From the NCBI RefSeq assembly GCF_020544405.1, contig NZ_CP065410.1:1612001-1676000 (forward strand): 64,000 bases of DNA, in the 5' to 3' direction. The stretch is from Pseudomonas sp. IAC-BECa141. GTDB taxonomy: Bacteria > Pseudomonadota > Gammaproteobacteria > Pseudomonadales > Pseudomonadaceae. This document shows, piece by piece, positions 25,468-33,652 of this stretch. Within the stretch, counting starts at the first letter, position 1. Each line of letters starts with the position of its first letter. Both the position numbers and the translations under genes were made by a program. Under the pieces are notes generated by a model. It saw nothing but the letters and a program-made list of their open reading frames with translations, did not search any database and was not told the origin of the DNA.

Positions 25468-26364
25468 TCAGAATGGGATCAAGCACCATGCGCCAATTAA
25501 GATATCATCATATCGACTACCGTAAGTAAAACCAGTTTGCTGCATGACATAGTTGAGATGCGGGGCATCGGGGGGTCGAGCACACGCCCAATATTCGGAT
25601 GCCCTTGGCACTGGGGCAAAATAAACACGGGAGAGATCACGACTTACCTGTGTTCCGTGCGTTGAAATGCCTCCAAGAGACTGCATCCATGCAATCGCTG
25701 TTGCGCTGGAAGTTCGCTGCTCATTTATAACAAGACGGAAGATATTGCTCACAACAACTCGGTATTGAACACTGTTTTGCAGGGCGTCAGTGACCGTAAT
25801 CGTTGTTGTGCCACGGCGGTTGCCTACAACTTTTCCGCTTTGATCCACAGAAGCGACCAAGGGAGCAAGCGACGAGTAAGTGTAGGGTTTTTTTCCTCCC
25901 TGAGCTTGCCGAACTTCTGTGTTTCCAACAGAGTCTTGTCCAGTTTTTGGCCAACCATCGTACTTCACAGAAAAACCGTCCAAATTCATGTCGCTGGTTT
26001 TAATCGAAAGAGGGGCCACTACGGTGAAGTCCCACGCTGCCGAAGTCGCCCCATCTCCATACAACGCCTTGGCGGTGAAGCTGTGAGGCGCTACGGTCAG
26101 GTCGGTCACTGTCAGCCTCCAGATCCCGGTCGTCGGATCGGCGGGAGGCTGCCCTTTGGACGTCGTGCCATCGAATACCTCGACCTTCTGGTTCTCGGCG
26201 GCCGTGCCGATGAGCGTCACGCTGGTTTTGACGGTGACGCCGCCGTCGGGGATTTCGACGCCTTCGGAATCCTCCGCTCGGGTGATGACCGGTTTTACAT
26301 CCGGGATAGCCTTGACCGTATAGGTTCGCAGCGGGAAGGACACCGCTTCGGCTTCGGTCAGACT
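25468..26364 (-). pseudogene. 3' part of a frameshifted Ig-like protein gene (C-terminal Ig repeat, BIG2-like and lectin-like module)
   Basis: This frame continues the protein of the gene at 26358-28904 after a one-base shift in a run of six G at 26365-26370 (minus strand). With one more G the join reads KAGLGGSLTEAEAVSFPLRTYTV, which aligns with the intact paralogue at 36103. It holds one Ig-like unit (VTLIGTAAENQKVEVFDGTTSKG...), a BIG2-like domain (YTYSSLAPLVASVDQSGKVVGNRRGTTTITV) and a ~90-residue C-terminal module resembling a lectin-like fold. A GTG at 26343 could start a separate 291-residue protein, but no Shine-Dalgarno supports it. Confidence 0.75.
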
Positions 26365-28904
26365 CCCCCCAACCCGGCCTTGAGTTCGAGGGTGAACGGC
26401 GTGTCATGCTTGAGCCCCTGAAGTTCGTTCAAGATCGCTGCGGGAGTGTTGTAATCGTAGTGACTCGTGATCCAGTCTGGATTGGTTTTAGATCCTGGCG
26501 GTGTCCAGAGCAATTTTTCGTACGTGTCGCCATTGGCCAATGTGCCTTTGATCCACAGCCACACATATTGATTCAGGGCAATCAGTGGCCAGTTGGGGGC
26601 GCGAAAAGTGGCGGCAGTTTTGATCACACTCAGATCCAGCTCTGGTCCGTCGCCGCCGTTGGCCGCCTGAAGGATCTTCGGCACGTTCGACTGATTCAAC
26701 TCCAGTGCCTTTACCGCCAAGGGGAGGACATCCGACGGTAACGGCTCACCGCTGCCGCGTTTCACCGTGTATCTGACCGTCACCGCTTTGTTCAGGTTGA
26801 AAGCCACCACGCTCTTGGCCAGCGGTATCTCCTGCGCCCCGAGCACGGTGACGGTTTTTTCCGGCGCCGTGTGTGAGCCTCCTGCTGGTGTGCCCGCCGC
26901 ACCGGTCCAGGTGGCAATGATTTTGTCACCGAGCTGCATGCCGGCGTAATCCACAATGGCGGTCAGGGCATCCTTGGCGTTATTCGGGATCAGGCTGAGG
27001 TCATTCGGCGCTTCCTTGATGCGCGGTGCCGTCAGGTCCAGCGCCACACCCACACTGAATGCCTTCTCATCGGAATAACTGGTCGGCCGTCCATCCGCCC
27101 ATTTGATGGAGTAGAACGCCTCGACAGTTCCCCCTTCATTGTCCTTGATCAACTCGGCGTTGATGGGGAACGGCACCGGTTGACCGGCAGTAAACGAGGA
27201 CAGCTTGAGCGAGTCGTCATACCGACCGGTTTTCGAGCCCAGCCACACACCGGTCACCTCGTCATCCTTGACGGTGTTCAGGTATTCAACGGTCAACGTG
27301 GTGCCGGCCGTGTCCGCCGGCAATACGCCGTCCACCACGCCGTCCACTTTCGGCTCCGGCAGCTCTTTCCTCGGTTCGCCGACGTTCAGGATCTCGGCGT
27401 GAATCGAGTCGCGGATGGCGTGGGTGGCGTTGACGCGGTTCATCGTTCCCAGCACCGCGTCGTCGATCAGCAACTGGTAATACAGATCCAGCGTGCCGCC
27501 TTCGATCTGTTTCAGATGAAGGCCCGGGACGTTGATCAGCAAGGGCACACCGGCCGTGATATCGCCATTGGTAATCGGGCGCAGCGGCAGGTCAGGCAGG
27601 TAGGTGCTCAGGTCAGGCCGGGTGCCGAGCCAGATCAGCTTGATCGCCTGGCCGGCCGCAAAGGCGCTGTCGAATGGAATCTCGATGCGCGCCTGTGCCA
27701 AGTCCGGATCGAGCGCGCCCTGTGCCGCGTCGAGGGCGACCGGGGCCTGTAACCGCTGGATCTCGCCGATGACATTGATGAACTGGGTCTTGGACAGCAG
27801 GTCGGCGGAACCGTCGGCTTTTTTCAGGCGAAAGGACAGGCTGATCTGGGTCTTGGCCAACTGCCGCAGCGCGGCATTGGGTATCGGGATCTCGGGGATG
27901 CTGGGGACACTGGCCAGCGCCTCGCCGGTGATTTCCATGTCGATCTGTGCCCCTTCAACCGGTGTGCCCTTGAGCCGGACGATGGGGGTGTCACCCACCT
28001 TGAACTTGTTGCTGTCCACGGCAAGGATCTGCGCCGTGCCACAGGCATCCCCCAGCTTGTCGGCATCCAGCTCGTTATTCACCGCTTCCTTGCAGATGGG
28101 GGCGGCCAGTCTGTCGGTATCGGACTCCACCCTGACACGCTGCTCGTAACTCCAGTCTTCGGAGCGGTTATCGACCATGTCGTAGAGCTCGAAGGCCACG
28201 GCGAGACCGGCATCTGCGGAGTCACCCGCCTCGCGAATGGTTGCCTCGGTGATCTGCACGACAAGCGGCACTGTACCGTCGGCCTCCTCCTGAGTCAGCG
28301 GCCCGTGGATGACGAACACCCCGCCCCAGGTCACCTGAACCAAATCGCCGGCCGTTGCATTGGCGTAAGGCTGCGGGCCGTCGTCGGAGGGACCAATGGT
28401 GATCGGCACACCGGCGGCGATGTTGTCCTTGTCGATGCCGCCATCGAGAATTTCCCTGGGGATCGTCATTTTCAGTTTCGAGTGCCCCGGCCCTTCGTCG
28501 GTGTCATGGCCACCGGGGCGGGTGAGCTTGATCAGCACCTGCATCACTTCGGAGGGCTCGGCCGTTCCACCCTGCCGGGTGACGGCGTAGGACAGCGTGG
28601 ACGAGCCATCACTGAAGCGCGCGGCGGGCACAAACATCGACAGCGCCGTGCCGACCTCATGATCGTCGACGGTTTTGTTGAACACCGGCTGGCCGTCCAA
28701 ATAAATCACCAACCGGTCGCCCCGGTACATGGCCCCCCACGGCCCGGCGCGGCACAACAGGCCCTGTTTGGGGAAGTTGTCCCGCACGGCCGCAAGGTTG
28801 AGGCCCCAGACATCCGGCGATTGCGACACGGGGCCGGTTCTCCCGGGAATGTCGAGCGCTTTGAGCAGCAGGGGTGATGAACCAGCGGGAATGTTGACAG
28901 TCAT
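26358..28904 (-). CDS. Large modular Ig-like protein, N-terminal part (frameshifted)
   Basis: An 848-residue product that stops soon after a six-G run. The N-terminus (MTVNIPAGSSPLLLKALDIPGRTGP) has no signal peptide or membrane helix. About six modules of ~110-140 residues follow, each with a motif like GDxIxxxWxG and a later YxVxR strand, joined by PxVxEA linkers. It aligns along its length with the intact 1606-residue protein at 36103 (for example IKLTRPGGHD... and IKLTSPGGRD...). The function is not known; the fold suggests an adhesin-like or binding protein. A lux-box-like palindrome lies 64 bp before the start. With the frame restored the protein would have 1145 residues. Confidence 0.8.
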   Translation of the reverse strand: MTVNIPAGSSPLLLKALDIPGRTGPVSQSPDVWGLNLAAVRDNFPKQGLLCRAGPWGAMYRGDRLVIYLDGQPVFNKTVDDHEVGTALSMFVPAARFSDGSSTLSYAVTRQGGTAEPSEVMQVLIKLTRPGGHDTDEGPGHSKLKMTIPREILDGGIDKDNIAAGVPITIGPSDDGPQPYANATAGDLVQVTWGGVFVIHGPLTQEEADGTVPLVVQITEATIREAGDSADAGLAVAFELYDMVDNRSEDWSYEQRVRVESDTDRLAAPICKEAVNNELDADKLGDACGTAQILAVDSNKFKVGDTPIVRLKGTPVEGAQIDMEITGEALASVPSIPEIPIPNAALRQLAKTQISLSFRLKKADGSADLLSKTQFINVIGEIQRLQAPVALDAAQGALDPDLAQARIEIPFDSAFAAGQAIKLIWLGTRPDLSTYLPDLPLRPITNGDITAGVPLLINVPGLHLKQIEGGTLDLYYQLLIDDAVLGTMNRVNATHAIRDSIHAEILNVGEPRKELPEPKVDGVVDGVLPADTAGTTLTVEYLNTVKDDEVTGVWLGSKTGRYDDSLKLSSFTAGQPVPFPINAELIKDNEGGTVEAFYSIKWADGRPTSYSDEKAFSVGVALDLTAPRIKEAPNDLSLIPNNAKDALTAIVDYAGMQLGDKIIATWTGAAGTPAGGSHTAPEKTVTVLGAQEIPLAKSVVAFNLNKAVTVRYTVKRGSGEPLPSDVLPLAVKALELNQSNVPKILQAANGGDGPELDLSVIKTAATFRAPNWPLIALNQYVWLWIKGTLANGDTYEKLLWTPPGSKTNPDWITSHYDYNTPAAILNELQGLKHDTPFTLELKAGLGGV

Positions 28905-28968
28905 GGCGCGAACTCCGATCGAATGGCGGGGCGATGGAGGTATTGAATGGCGCTGAACCGAGGCTGGC

Positions 28969-28988
28969 TACTGTCAGAAATTACAGGT
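28969..28988 (-). promoter_or_regulatory. Lux/las-box-like palindrome, site 1
   Basis: Read on the minus strand ACCTGTAATTTCTGACAGTA has the CT-N12-AG dyad of LuxR-type binding sites. It lies 64 bp before the start codon of the Ig-like gene at 28904. Sites 2 and 3 stand before two other genes of the same family in the same orientation. Confidence 0.6.
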
Positions 28989-29048
28989 GCGGGCGGGTTT
29001 AAGACGAACGGTTGACCTGAAGGCTGAAATGATAAAACCCGCCGTCCC

Positions 29049-29125
29049 ATGGAGTTTCTTTGAATCGAGGGTTTCGTAGGGCGAATCGAATCGACTTCCG
29101 GCGGGTTTGGCGTGGGTTTGATCAT
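29049..29125 (-). pseudogene. Remnant of a DUF6124 gene
   Basis: Starting with ATG at 29125 the translation MIKPTPNPPEVDS matches the start of the intact gene (MVKPTPNPPEVDS). One base is then lost, and the shifted frame continues with PYETLDSKK-like codons before similarity ends at about 29049. There the sequence joins AAAACCCGCCGTCCC, half of a terminator. Only ~77 bp of the ~378-bp gene remains. Its leader, including a Shine-Dalgarno hairpin (29133-29150), is still recognisable. Confidence 0.8.
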
Positions 29126-29317
29126 GGCGAATCTCCGTGATTGGACGGAGCCGCCACGCCTCATCGCTAAACCGGCGGATTCTGGAGGATGCGTAGGCAT
29201 CGGCGCGAGGCTGGGTAGCCTGAGTCGGTCAGCCACTGAGTATGTTTGTTAAACATTTCTGTTTATGCCGCTCTGCCGAATTGACTGCAAGCCCAATCCC
29301 CGACGAACGGTAGTAAA

Positions 29318-29337
29318 ACCTGTAATTTCTGACAGTA
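29318..29337 (+). promoter_or_regulatory. Lux/las-box-like palindrome, site 2
   Basis: ACCTGTAATTTCTGACAGTA on the plus strand is identical to site 1, with the CT-N12-AG spacing. It lies 110 bp before the start codon of the gene at 29448. Confidence 0.6.
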
Positions 29338-29447
29338 GCCGGCGAATGTGCAACGCCGTTAAATCACGTCAGAGCAACGAATCATGAACCTGCAGATAAC
29401 GTGCAGATGTTCAAGAGGCGTGGCCATTTCGTGAGAGGGCGTCCGTA

Positions 29448-31376
29448 ATGCCGATGACTCCAAACCAGATCGACTCTGTAGATCCCGAACTGGAAAAACC
29501 CAGGGTTCCGATCATCCTCAAGGATGAGAACGGCGATGAAAGTCCTGATGGGCTGCTGCCGCGCAGTGCTTTAAGCGATGATCTGCAGGTGATTGTCCCC
29601 GACTGGATACCGCCCCCCTTCGCTGATCCCATCCCTTACATCATTACCATCAGTTGGGTGCTGGAGGGCGGCTCTTTCACTCCGGTGTACAAAGATACAT
29701 TCGATACGCCGGGTGAGAAGGTCTTGAAAGTCCCGCGGGACAAGCTGGCGCATGGCATTTACGCCTTGTCCTACGAGTTGAATTACGGTGGGAACAAGAA
29801 AAATTCCTTTGATACTCGAGTGACGGTAGATCGGCTGCCTCCGGATGATGGGCAAAGCCCCGGAGCCCTGATATTGCTGAACGTTCCCGGTGACGTCATT
29901 ACCGACGACTATCTCACCCGTTTTGGCGAGGTCAGGTTTCAAGTCCCGTTTTATGTGGATGCCAAGGCACGGGATCGTGCGATCTATTTCCTGACCGACA
30001 GCGACAATCCGCCGGATTCGGAGCAGGAAATTCGCGAGCAAGAGTTCAGCCAGCCGGACATCGATCAGAAACAGTTGATCATCACGATTTATGAAGCGGA
30101 CATTCGGGCCAGAGGGCACGGCCCACGATATTTTTATTACAAGTTGCGTGACTGGGCCGGCAACATCGGGCCGCGCGCCACGCTGTTGCCGGTGTTTGTC
30201 GATCTGAGACCCGGCCCCGGCAACCTCAAGCCGCCTCGTGTGCCCTTGTCGATCCGGGGATTGATCGACCGCGAGCATGCCCGCGAAGGGGCCACGAACC
30301 AGAAGGCTGTTACGGTCGAAATCGACCCTTATGACAACCCGGATGCTTCCGACGAACTTCTGATCCGGTGGAACGGTCATGATCTTGCACCGCTTGATGT
30401 CGATCCTGCGGCATTTCCACTCACCGCGACCGTGCCCTGGGCAACGCTGACGGCTGACGGGCTCGGGCCCATGGACGCGCATGTCGACTACCGCGTCAGC
30501 CGGGGCGGGATACCGACGCTGCCGTCACCTGAAACAACCGTGCCCTACAACTTTACAGTCGCAGGTCAAGACCATCCCGACGCACCTGCACTGTTGAACA
30601 CCAGGCTGGCAAAGGTCGAGATTTACGGCGCCGTTTCAAAAGAGCTGAACAAGCTGCTGCCCGATGACTACGAATTGCCTGCCGAAGGGCAACTGGCGCT
30701 TCATGACGATCCCGTACCGGGGGAAAAGGTCTTTCTGTATTGGGGAGCCATCAGCACACCCGTCGCGGAGTACGAGGTTCAGCCTGGGGACACGGCCGGG
30801 AAGATCATTTTCTTCAGCATCCCCTGGGCGTTTATCGACCTGGACAAGGAAAACCCCGTACTACCCGTGCGCTACGTCACCGATAACGGTGTGAATCAGC
30901 AGTTGGCCCCGACGACCCTGGTGAACGTGGCAATCATCATCATCAGGAATCTGCCCGAGCCGACCTTCCCGGATGGCGGGCGACAAGGGCTACTCAATTG
31001 CTGCGCCAACCCGCGGTTGTGGGTGCATGTAAAAGTTCATGTCAAAGGGAATGACGCGTTCGACGAGAACGACGTTGTCGAGCTGCATTGGCAAGGGTGT
31101 CTGGGCCCCAACGGTACTTCTCCTATTGCGGGCGCTGCAGACTCTTTCCCGAAAACGCTGAGTATTGATGAGGCACGCAATGGTTTTGACGTGCTGGTGA
31201 CGGACTATCAAAAGTTGATTGCGCCCATGGTCAATAACGGATCGGCGCTCTGTCGTTATTTTTTGAGAAAGAGCAATGGTGGGCGGGGAGAGTCGAGGCC
31301 GGATTTTGTAATCATCAATAGAACCATGCCCAGCGGGGAAGTCTGTGGACCGGATAAGGATCTTTGTAATGAGTGA
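29448..31376 (+). CDS. Signal-less modular Ig-like protein, 642 residues
   Basis: A protein of 642 residues without signal peptide or membrane segment. Modules of ~120 residues carry a pattern seen also in its neighbours: xxxISWVLEGG..., LKVPRDKLAHGIYALSYELNYGGNKKNSFDTRVTVDRLPP. The gene to the right encodes a paralogue of the same length. Cysteines cluster only near the C-terminus (NCCANPR, WQGCLG, ALCRYF, EVCGPDKDLC). The function is unknown; the beta-rich modules suggest a binding or structural protein. The start at 29448 has GAGAGGG eight bases upstream. A lux-box-like palindrome precedes it. Confidence 0.78.
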   Translation: MPMTPNQIDSVDPELEKPRVPIILKDENGDESPDGLLPRSALSDDLQVIVPDWIPPPFADPIPYIITISWVLEGGSFTPVYKDTFDTPGEKVLKVPRDKLAHGIYALSYELNYGGNKKNSFDTRVTVDRLPPDDGQSPGALILLNVPGDVITDDYLTRFGEVRFQVPFYVDAKARDRAIYFLTDSDNPPDSEQEIREQEFSQPDIDQKQLIITIYEADIRARGHGPRYFYYKLRDWAGNIGPRATLLPVFVDLRPGPGNLKPPRVPLSIRGLIDREHAREGATNQKAVTVEIDPYDNPDASDELLIRWNGHDLAPLDVDPAAFPLTATVPWATLTADGLGPMDAHVDYRVSRGGIPTLPSPETTVPYNFTVAGQDHPDAPALLNTRLAKVEIYGAVSKELNKLLPDDYELPAEGQLALHDDPVPGEKVFLYWGAISTPVAEYEVQPGDTAGKIIFFSIPWAFIDLDKENPVLPVRYVTDNGVNQQLAPTTLVNVAIIIIRNLPEPTFPDGGRQGLLNCCANPRLWVHVKVHVKGNDAFDENDVVELHWQGCLGPNGTSPIAGAADSFPKTLSIDEARNGFDVLVTDYQKLIAPMVNNGSALCRYFLRKSNGGRGESRPDFVIINRTMPSGEVCGPDKDLCNE

Positions 31377-31542
31377 TTTCCCCGAAGGGCAAGTGTTTCA
31401 GGAAGTTTGTGCGTGTAATAACTGCTGATGCGCACAGTCGTGCCAATGCAGTGTTTTTTGATTTGCGGTTGGTTCCAGGTGTTCTGGCACGGGGATGCAA
31501 TACCCTTTGTCATTTAATCAAGTCATTGAAAGGATGAGCAAA

Positions 31543-33471
31543 ATGAAAAATGTCATTAAGTTGACCCCGGTACAAAGTCGTGAGCGTTATTTGAGTATTC
31601 TCCGAAATTCACCGAAAGCGGGCTATGAAGCGCCTGAGCTGGATGATGATAATCCTCTGCTGCCTGATGAGATGGACGATGAACCGAATCAATTGCACAA
31701 ACAGTATCAGGGTTTTGCATTGAAAGTGAATGTCCTCAGGTTCGACGGGTCTGACGATGATCCTCCCGTTGACGGGTTTATAGATCTGACTTGGAATGGC
31801 ACTCGGCAAGGCACCCGGTATACCTACCGAACCCCTCTTGATCCTGTAATTCTTGAAATTCCAATGGTATTGCCAGCAGGGCTTACGAATGTCTCGGGTC
31901 CGCACTTGTTGAGCTATGTACTCAATCATGGCGGGAACACTAAAGATATTCCGGATCTGCTCATCAATATCGACACTGCGCCACCTGATGTCAGCGGTCT
32001 TGTTTCTCTTCCTCCGGAGGTGGAGGCCAACGGGATTACCAAGCCTTATCTGGATGCCAACGGTTTTGTCCTGATTACCATGCCAAGGGTCGCCGATATA
32101 AAAATAGGGGACAAGTATGAATGTTATTTTGGCTCGACATTTCCGACACCGGTACACGTAGGAGATTTTACTGTTGTCGATTCTCTTGATCCCGTTACCT
32201 TTAATCTGACGACCGCAATGGTCGGAAATGAAGAGGGTGAGAGAGCGATTTTTTACTATCGTACGGATCGGAAAGGCAACCGAAGTCTAAATTCGCCTTT
32301 CAAACGAGTGAACGTAACATTGACGGACCCTCCAGCAAATCTGCTACCTCCAAGTATTCCGCTGTTTGATAACGACATGGCACCGAAGAAGATCGACCTC
32401 GCCGACGCTCGGATGCGCCCTGGAGTAGGGATCGAAGCTGAGTACGACAATTTTGTGGAGGGTGATGAACTTGAGGTCACCGTCGATGGCGTTGTAGTGC
32501 CAGCACAAAAAATCGCTGGCTTCCCTACTTATGTAGAGATTCCTTATTCGTACTGGCATAACGGTGATCTCGGAGAAAAAACCATTGAGGTCAGCTATCA
32601 AATAAAACGTGGAACGGTTCGACATCCTGCCAGTAATCCCCCCAAAAACGACGCTGTACTAGTCGATCTGCGCCGGCCAGGGGACGGCGAAGGTCCAGAT
32701 GACCCAAATCCCGATTTTCTTCCAGTCGATGTTCAAGGGGCGGGCGGCAATCCGATAAACGTTTTGACGGTGCTGGACAAGGATCAGGATGTTGACGTAA
32801 CAGTGGCCGCTTACCTGGGTATCAAGGATAAGGATATTGCCACTCTGATCTGGAACGGAGTTGAAGTTACAGACGCTGAAGGCGGTGTTCTTCAGTTGGA
32901 TGGTACGGAGACTGACCTGGATTGGACAATTGATTGGTCAGTTGTAGATGCTGGTGGGAACGGCACTGAAGTTCCAGTGACTTATAAGGTCACCAATCCT
33001 GATGTGAACGATAACGAAGAGCGCTCACTGCCGCGGGATGTAGATGTGTTCATCAGACCGGGGAGTGTGCCTCAGGCAACCTTCCAGCATCTCGATCCGG
33101 ATTTTGGTTATTTGAATTGCCCTTCATTGCAAAGCCATCCAGAGCTTATAAAATGTATCGAGGTTTTTATTCCGGGGGGAGAACCGCAACTGGAAGGTCA
33201 GACGTTGACTTTTACTTATCAGGGCTACAGTGATTCCGCTGGTAATACTGAGATACCGGGTAATAACGATAAGATTACATATAAGCCGGATTCTTCGGAT
33301 GTGCAAAATGGTTTTACCATACGCTTTCCGTATCAGCAGTTTCTTGATACAGGAAATGCATGGGGGGCGGTGAGTTATGAAGCCGTGATTGATGGGCGGC
33401 CTACACCGTCAGTGCGACACCTGGTCAGGGTGCTCATGAGGCATGGTGATGCGACACCTTGTAGTATTTGA
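31543..33471 (+). CDS. Signal-less modular Ig-like protein, paralogue of the preceding gene
   Basis: Also 642 residues from the ATG at 31543, which has AAGGA eight bases upstream; the frame opens at 31495 but those codons lack a ribosome site. The order of modules follows the preceding gene: WNGTRQGT..., ALLSY-type strand LLSYVLNHGGNTKD, then IDTAPPDVSG. The C-terminal cysteines are fewer (YLNCPSL, IKCIEV, ATPCSI). No secretion signal is seen. Base composition is clearly more A/T-rich than neighbouring genes, which suggests separate acquisition. The gap to the preceding gene (166 bp) has no lux-box-like site, so it may be cotranscribed. The terminator at 33476 follows. Confidence 0.78.
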   Translation: MKNVIKLTPVQSRERYLSILRNSPKAGYEAPELDDDNPLLPDEMDDEPNQLHKQYQGFALKVNVLRFDGSDDDPPVDGFIDLTWNGTRQGTRYTYRTPLDPVILEIPMVLPAGLTNVSGPHLLSYVLNHGGNTKDIPDLLINIDTAPPDVSGLVSLPPEVEANGITKPYLDANGFVLITMPRVADIKIGDKYECYFGSTFPTPVHVGDFTVVDSLDPVTFNLTTAMVGNEEGERAIFYYRTDRKGNRSLNSPFKRVNVTLTDPPANLLPPSIPLFDNDMAPKKIDLADARMRPGVGIEAEYDNFVEGDELEVTVDGVVVPAQKIAGFPTYVEIPYSYWHNGDLGEKTIEVSYQIKRGTVRHPASNPPKNDAVLVDLRRPGDGEGPDDPNPDFLPVDVQGAGGNPINVLTVLDKDQDVDVTVAAYLGIKDKDIATLIWNGVEVTDAEGGVLQLDGTETDLDWTIDWSVVDAGGNGTEVPVTYKVTNPDVNDNEERSLPRDVDVFIRPGSVPQATFQHLDPDFGYLNCPSLQSHPELIKCIEVFIPGGEPQLEGQTLTFTYQGYSDSAGNTEIPGNNDKITYKPDSSDVQNGFTIRFPYQQFLDTGNAWGAVSYEAVIDGRPTPSVRHLVRVLMRHGDATPCSI

Positions 33472-33475
33472 AAGA

Positions 33476-33507
33476 AAAAAACGGGAGGCTGTTGCCTCCC
33501 GTTTTTA
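33476..33507 (+). terminator. Rho-independent terminator
   Basis: AAAACGGGAGGC-TGTT-GCCTCCCGTTTTTA, directly after the stop codon of the second 642-residue gene. The perfect stem and T run are clear. Confidence 0.93.
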
Positions 33508-33652
33508 TAAAATCAGTGTCAGGGATTTTTCTTCCTTGTTTATCGGACTTGTCCTACATTTTTTTTGAGGAATCCGATTAGTTTTCGCGCTCTATTTCTT
33601 TACGAAAATGCATTTCGCACTTTTGCACGGGTATATCAGAGGTGGGTAAGTC

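Larger units (their letters stand above)
28905..29447. promoter_or_regulatory. Divergent region between Ig-like genes
   Basis: A 543-bp gap with the promoters of the minus-strand gene (start 28904) and the plus-strand gene (start 29448). Two identical 23-bp sequences face each other (28966-28988 and 29318-29340), each containing a lux-box-like palindrome. Between them lies a remnant of a DUF6124 gene with its leader (29049-29215). No complete gene is visible. Confidence 0.65.
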
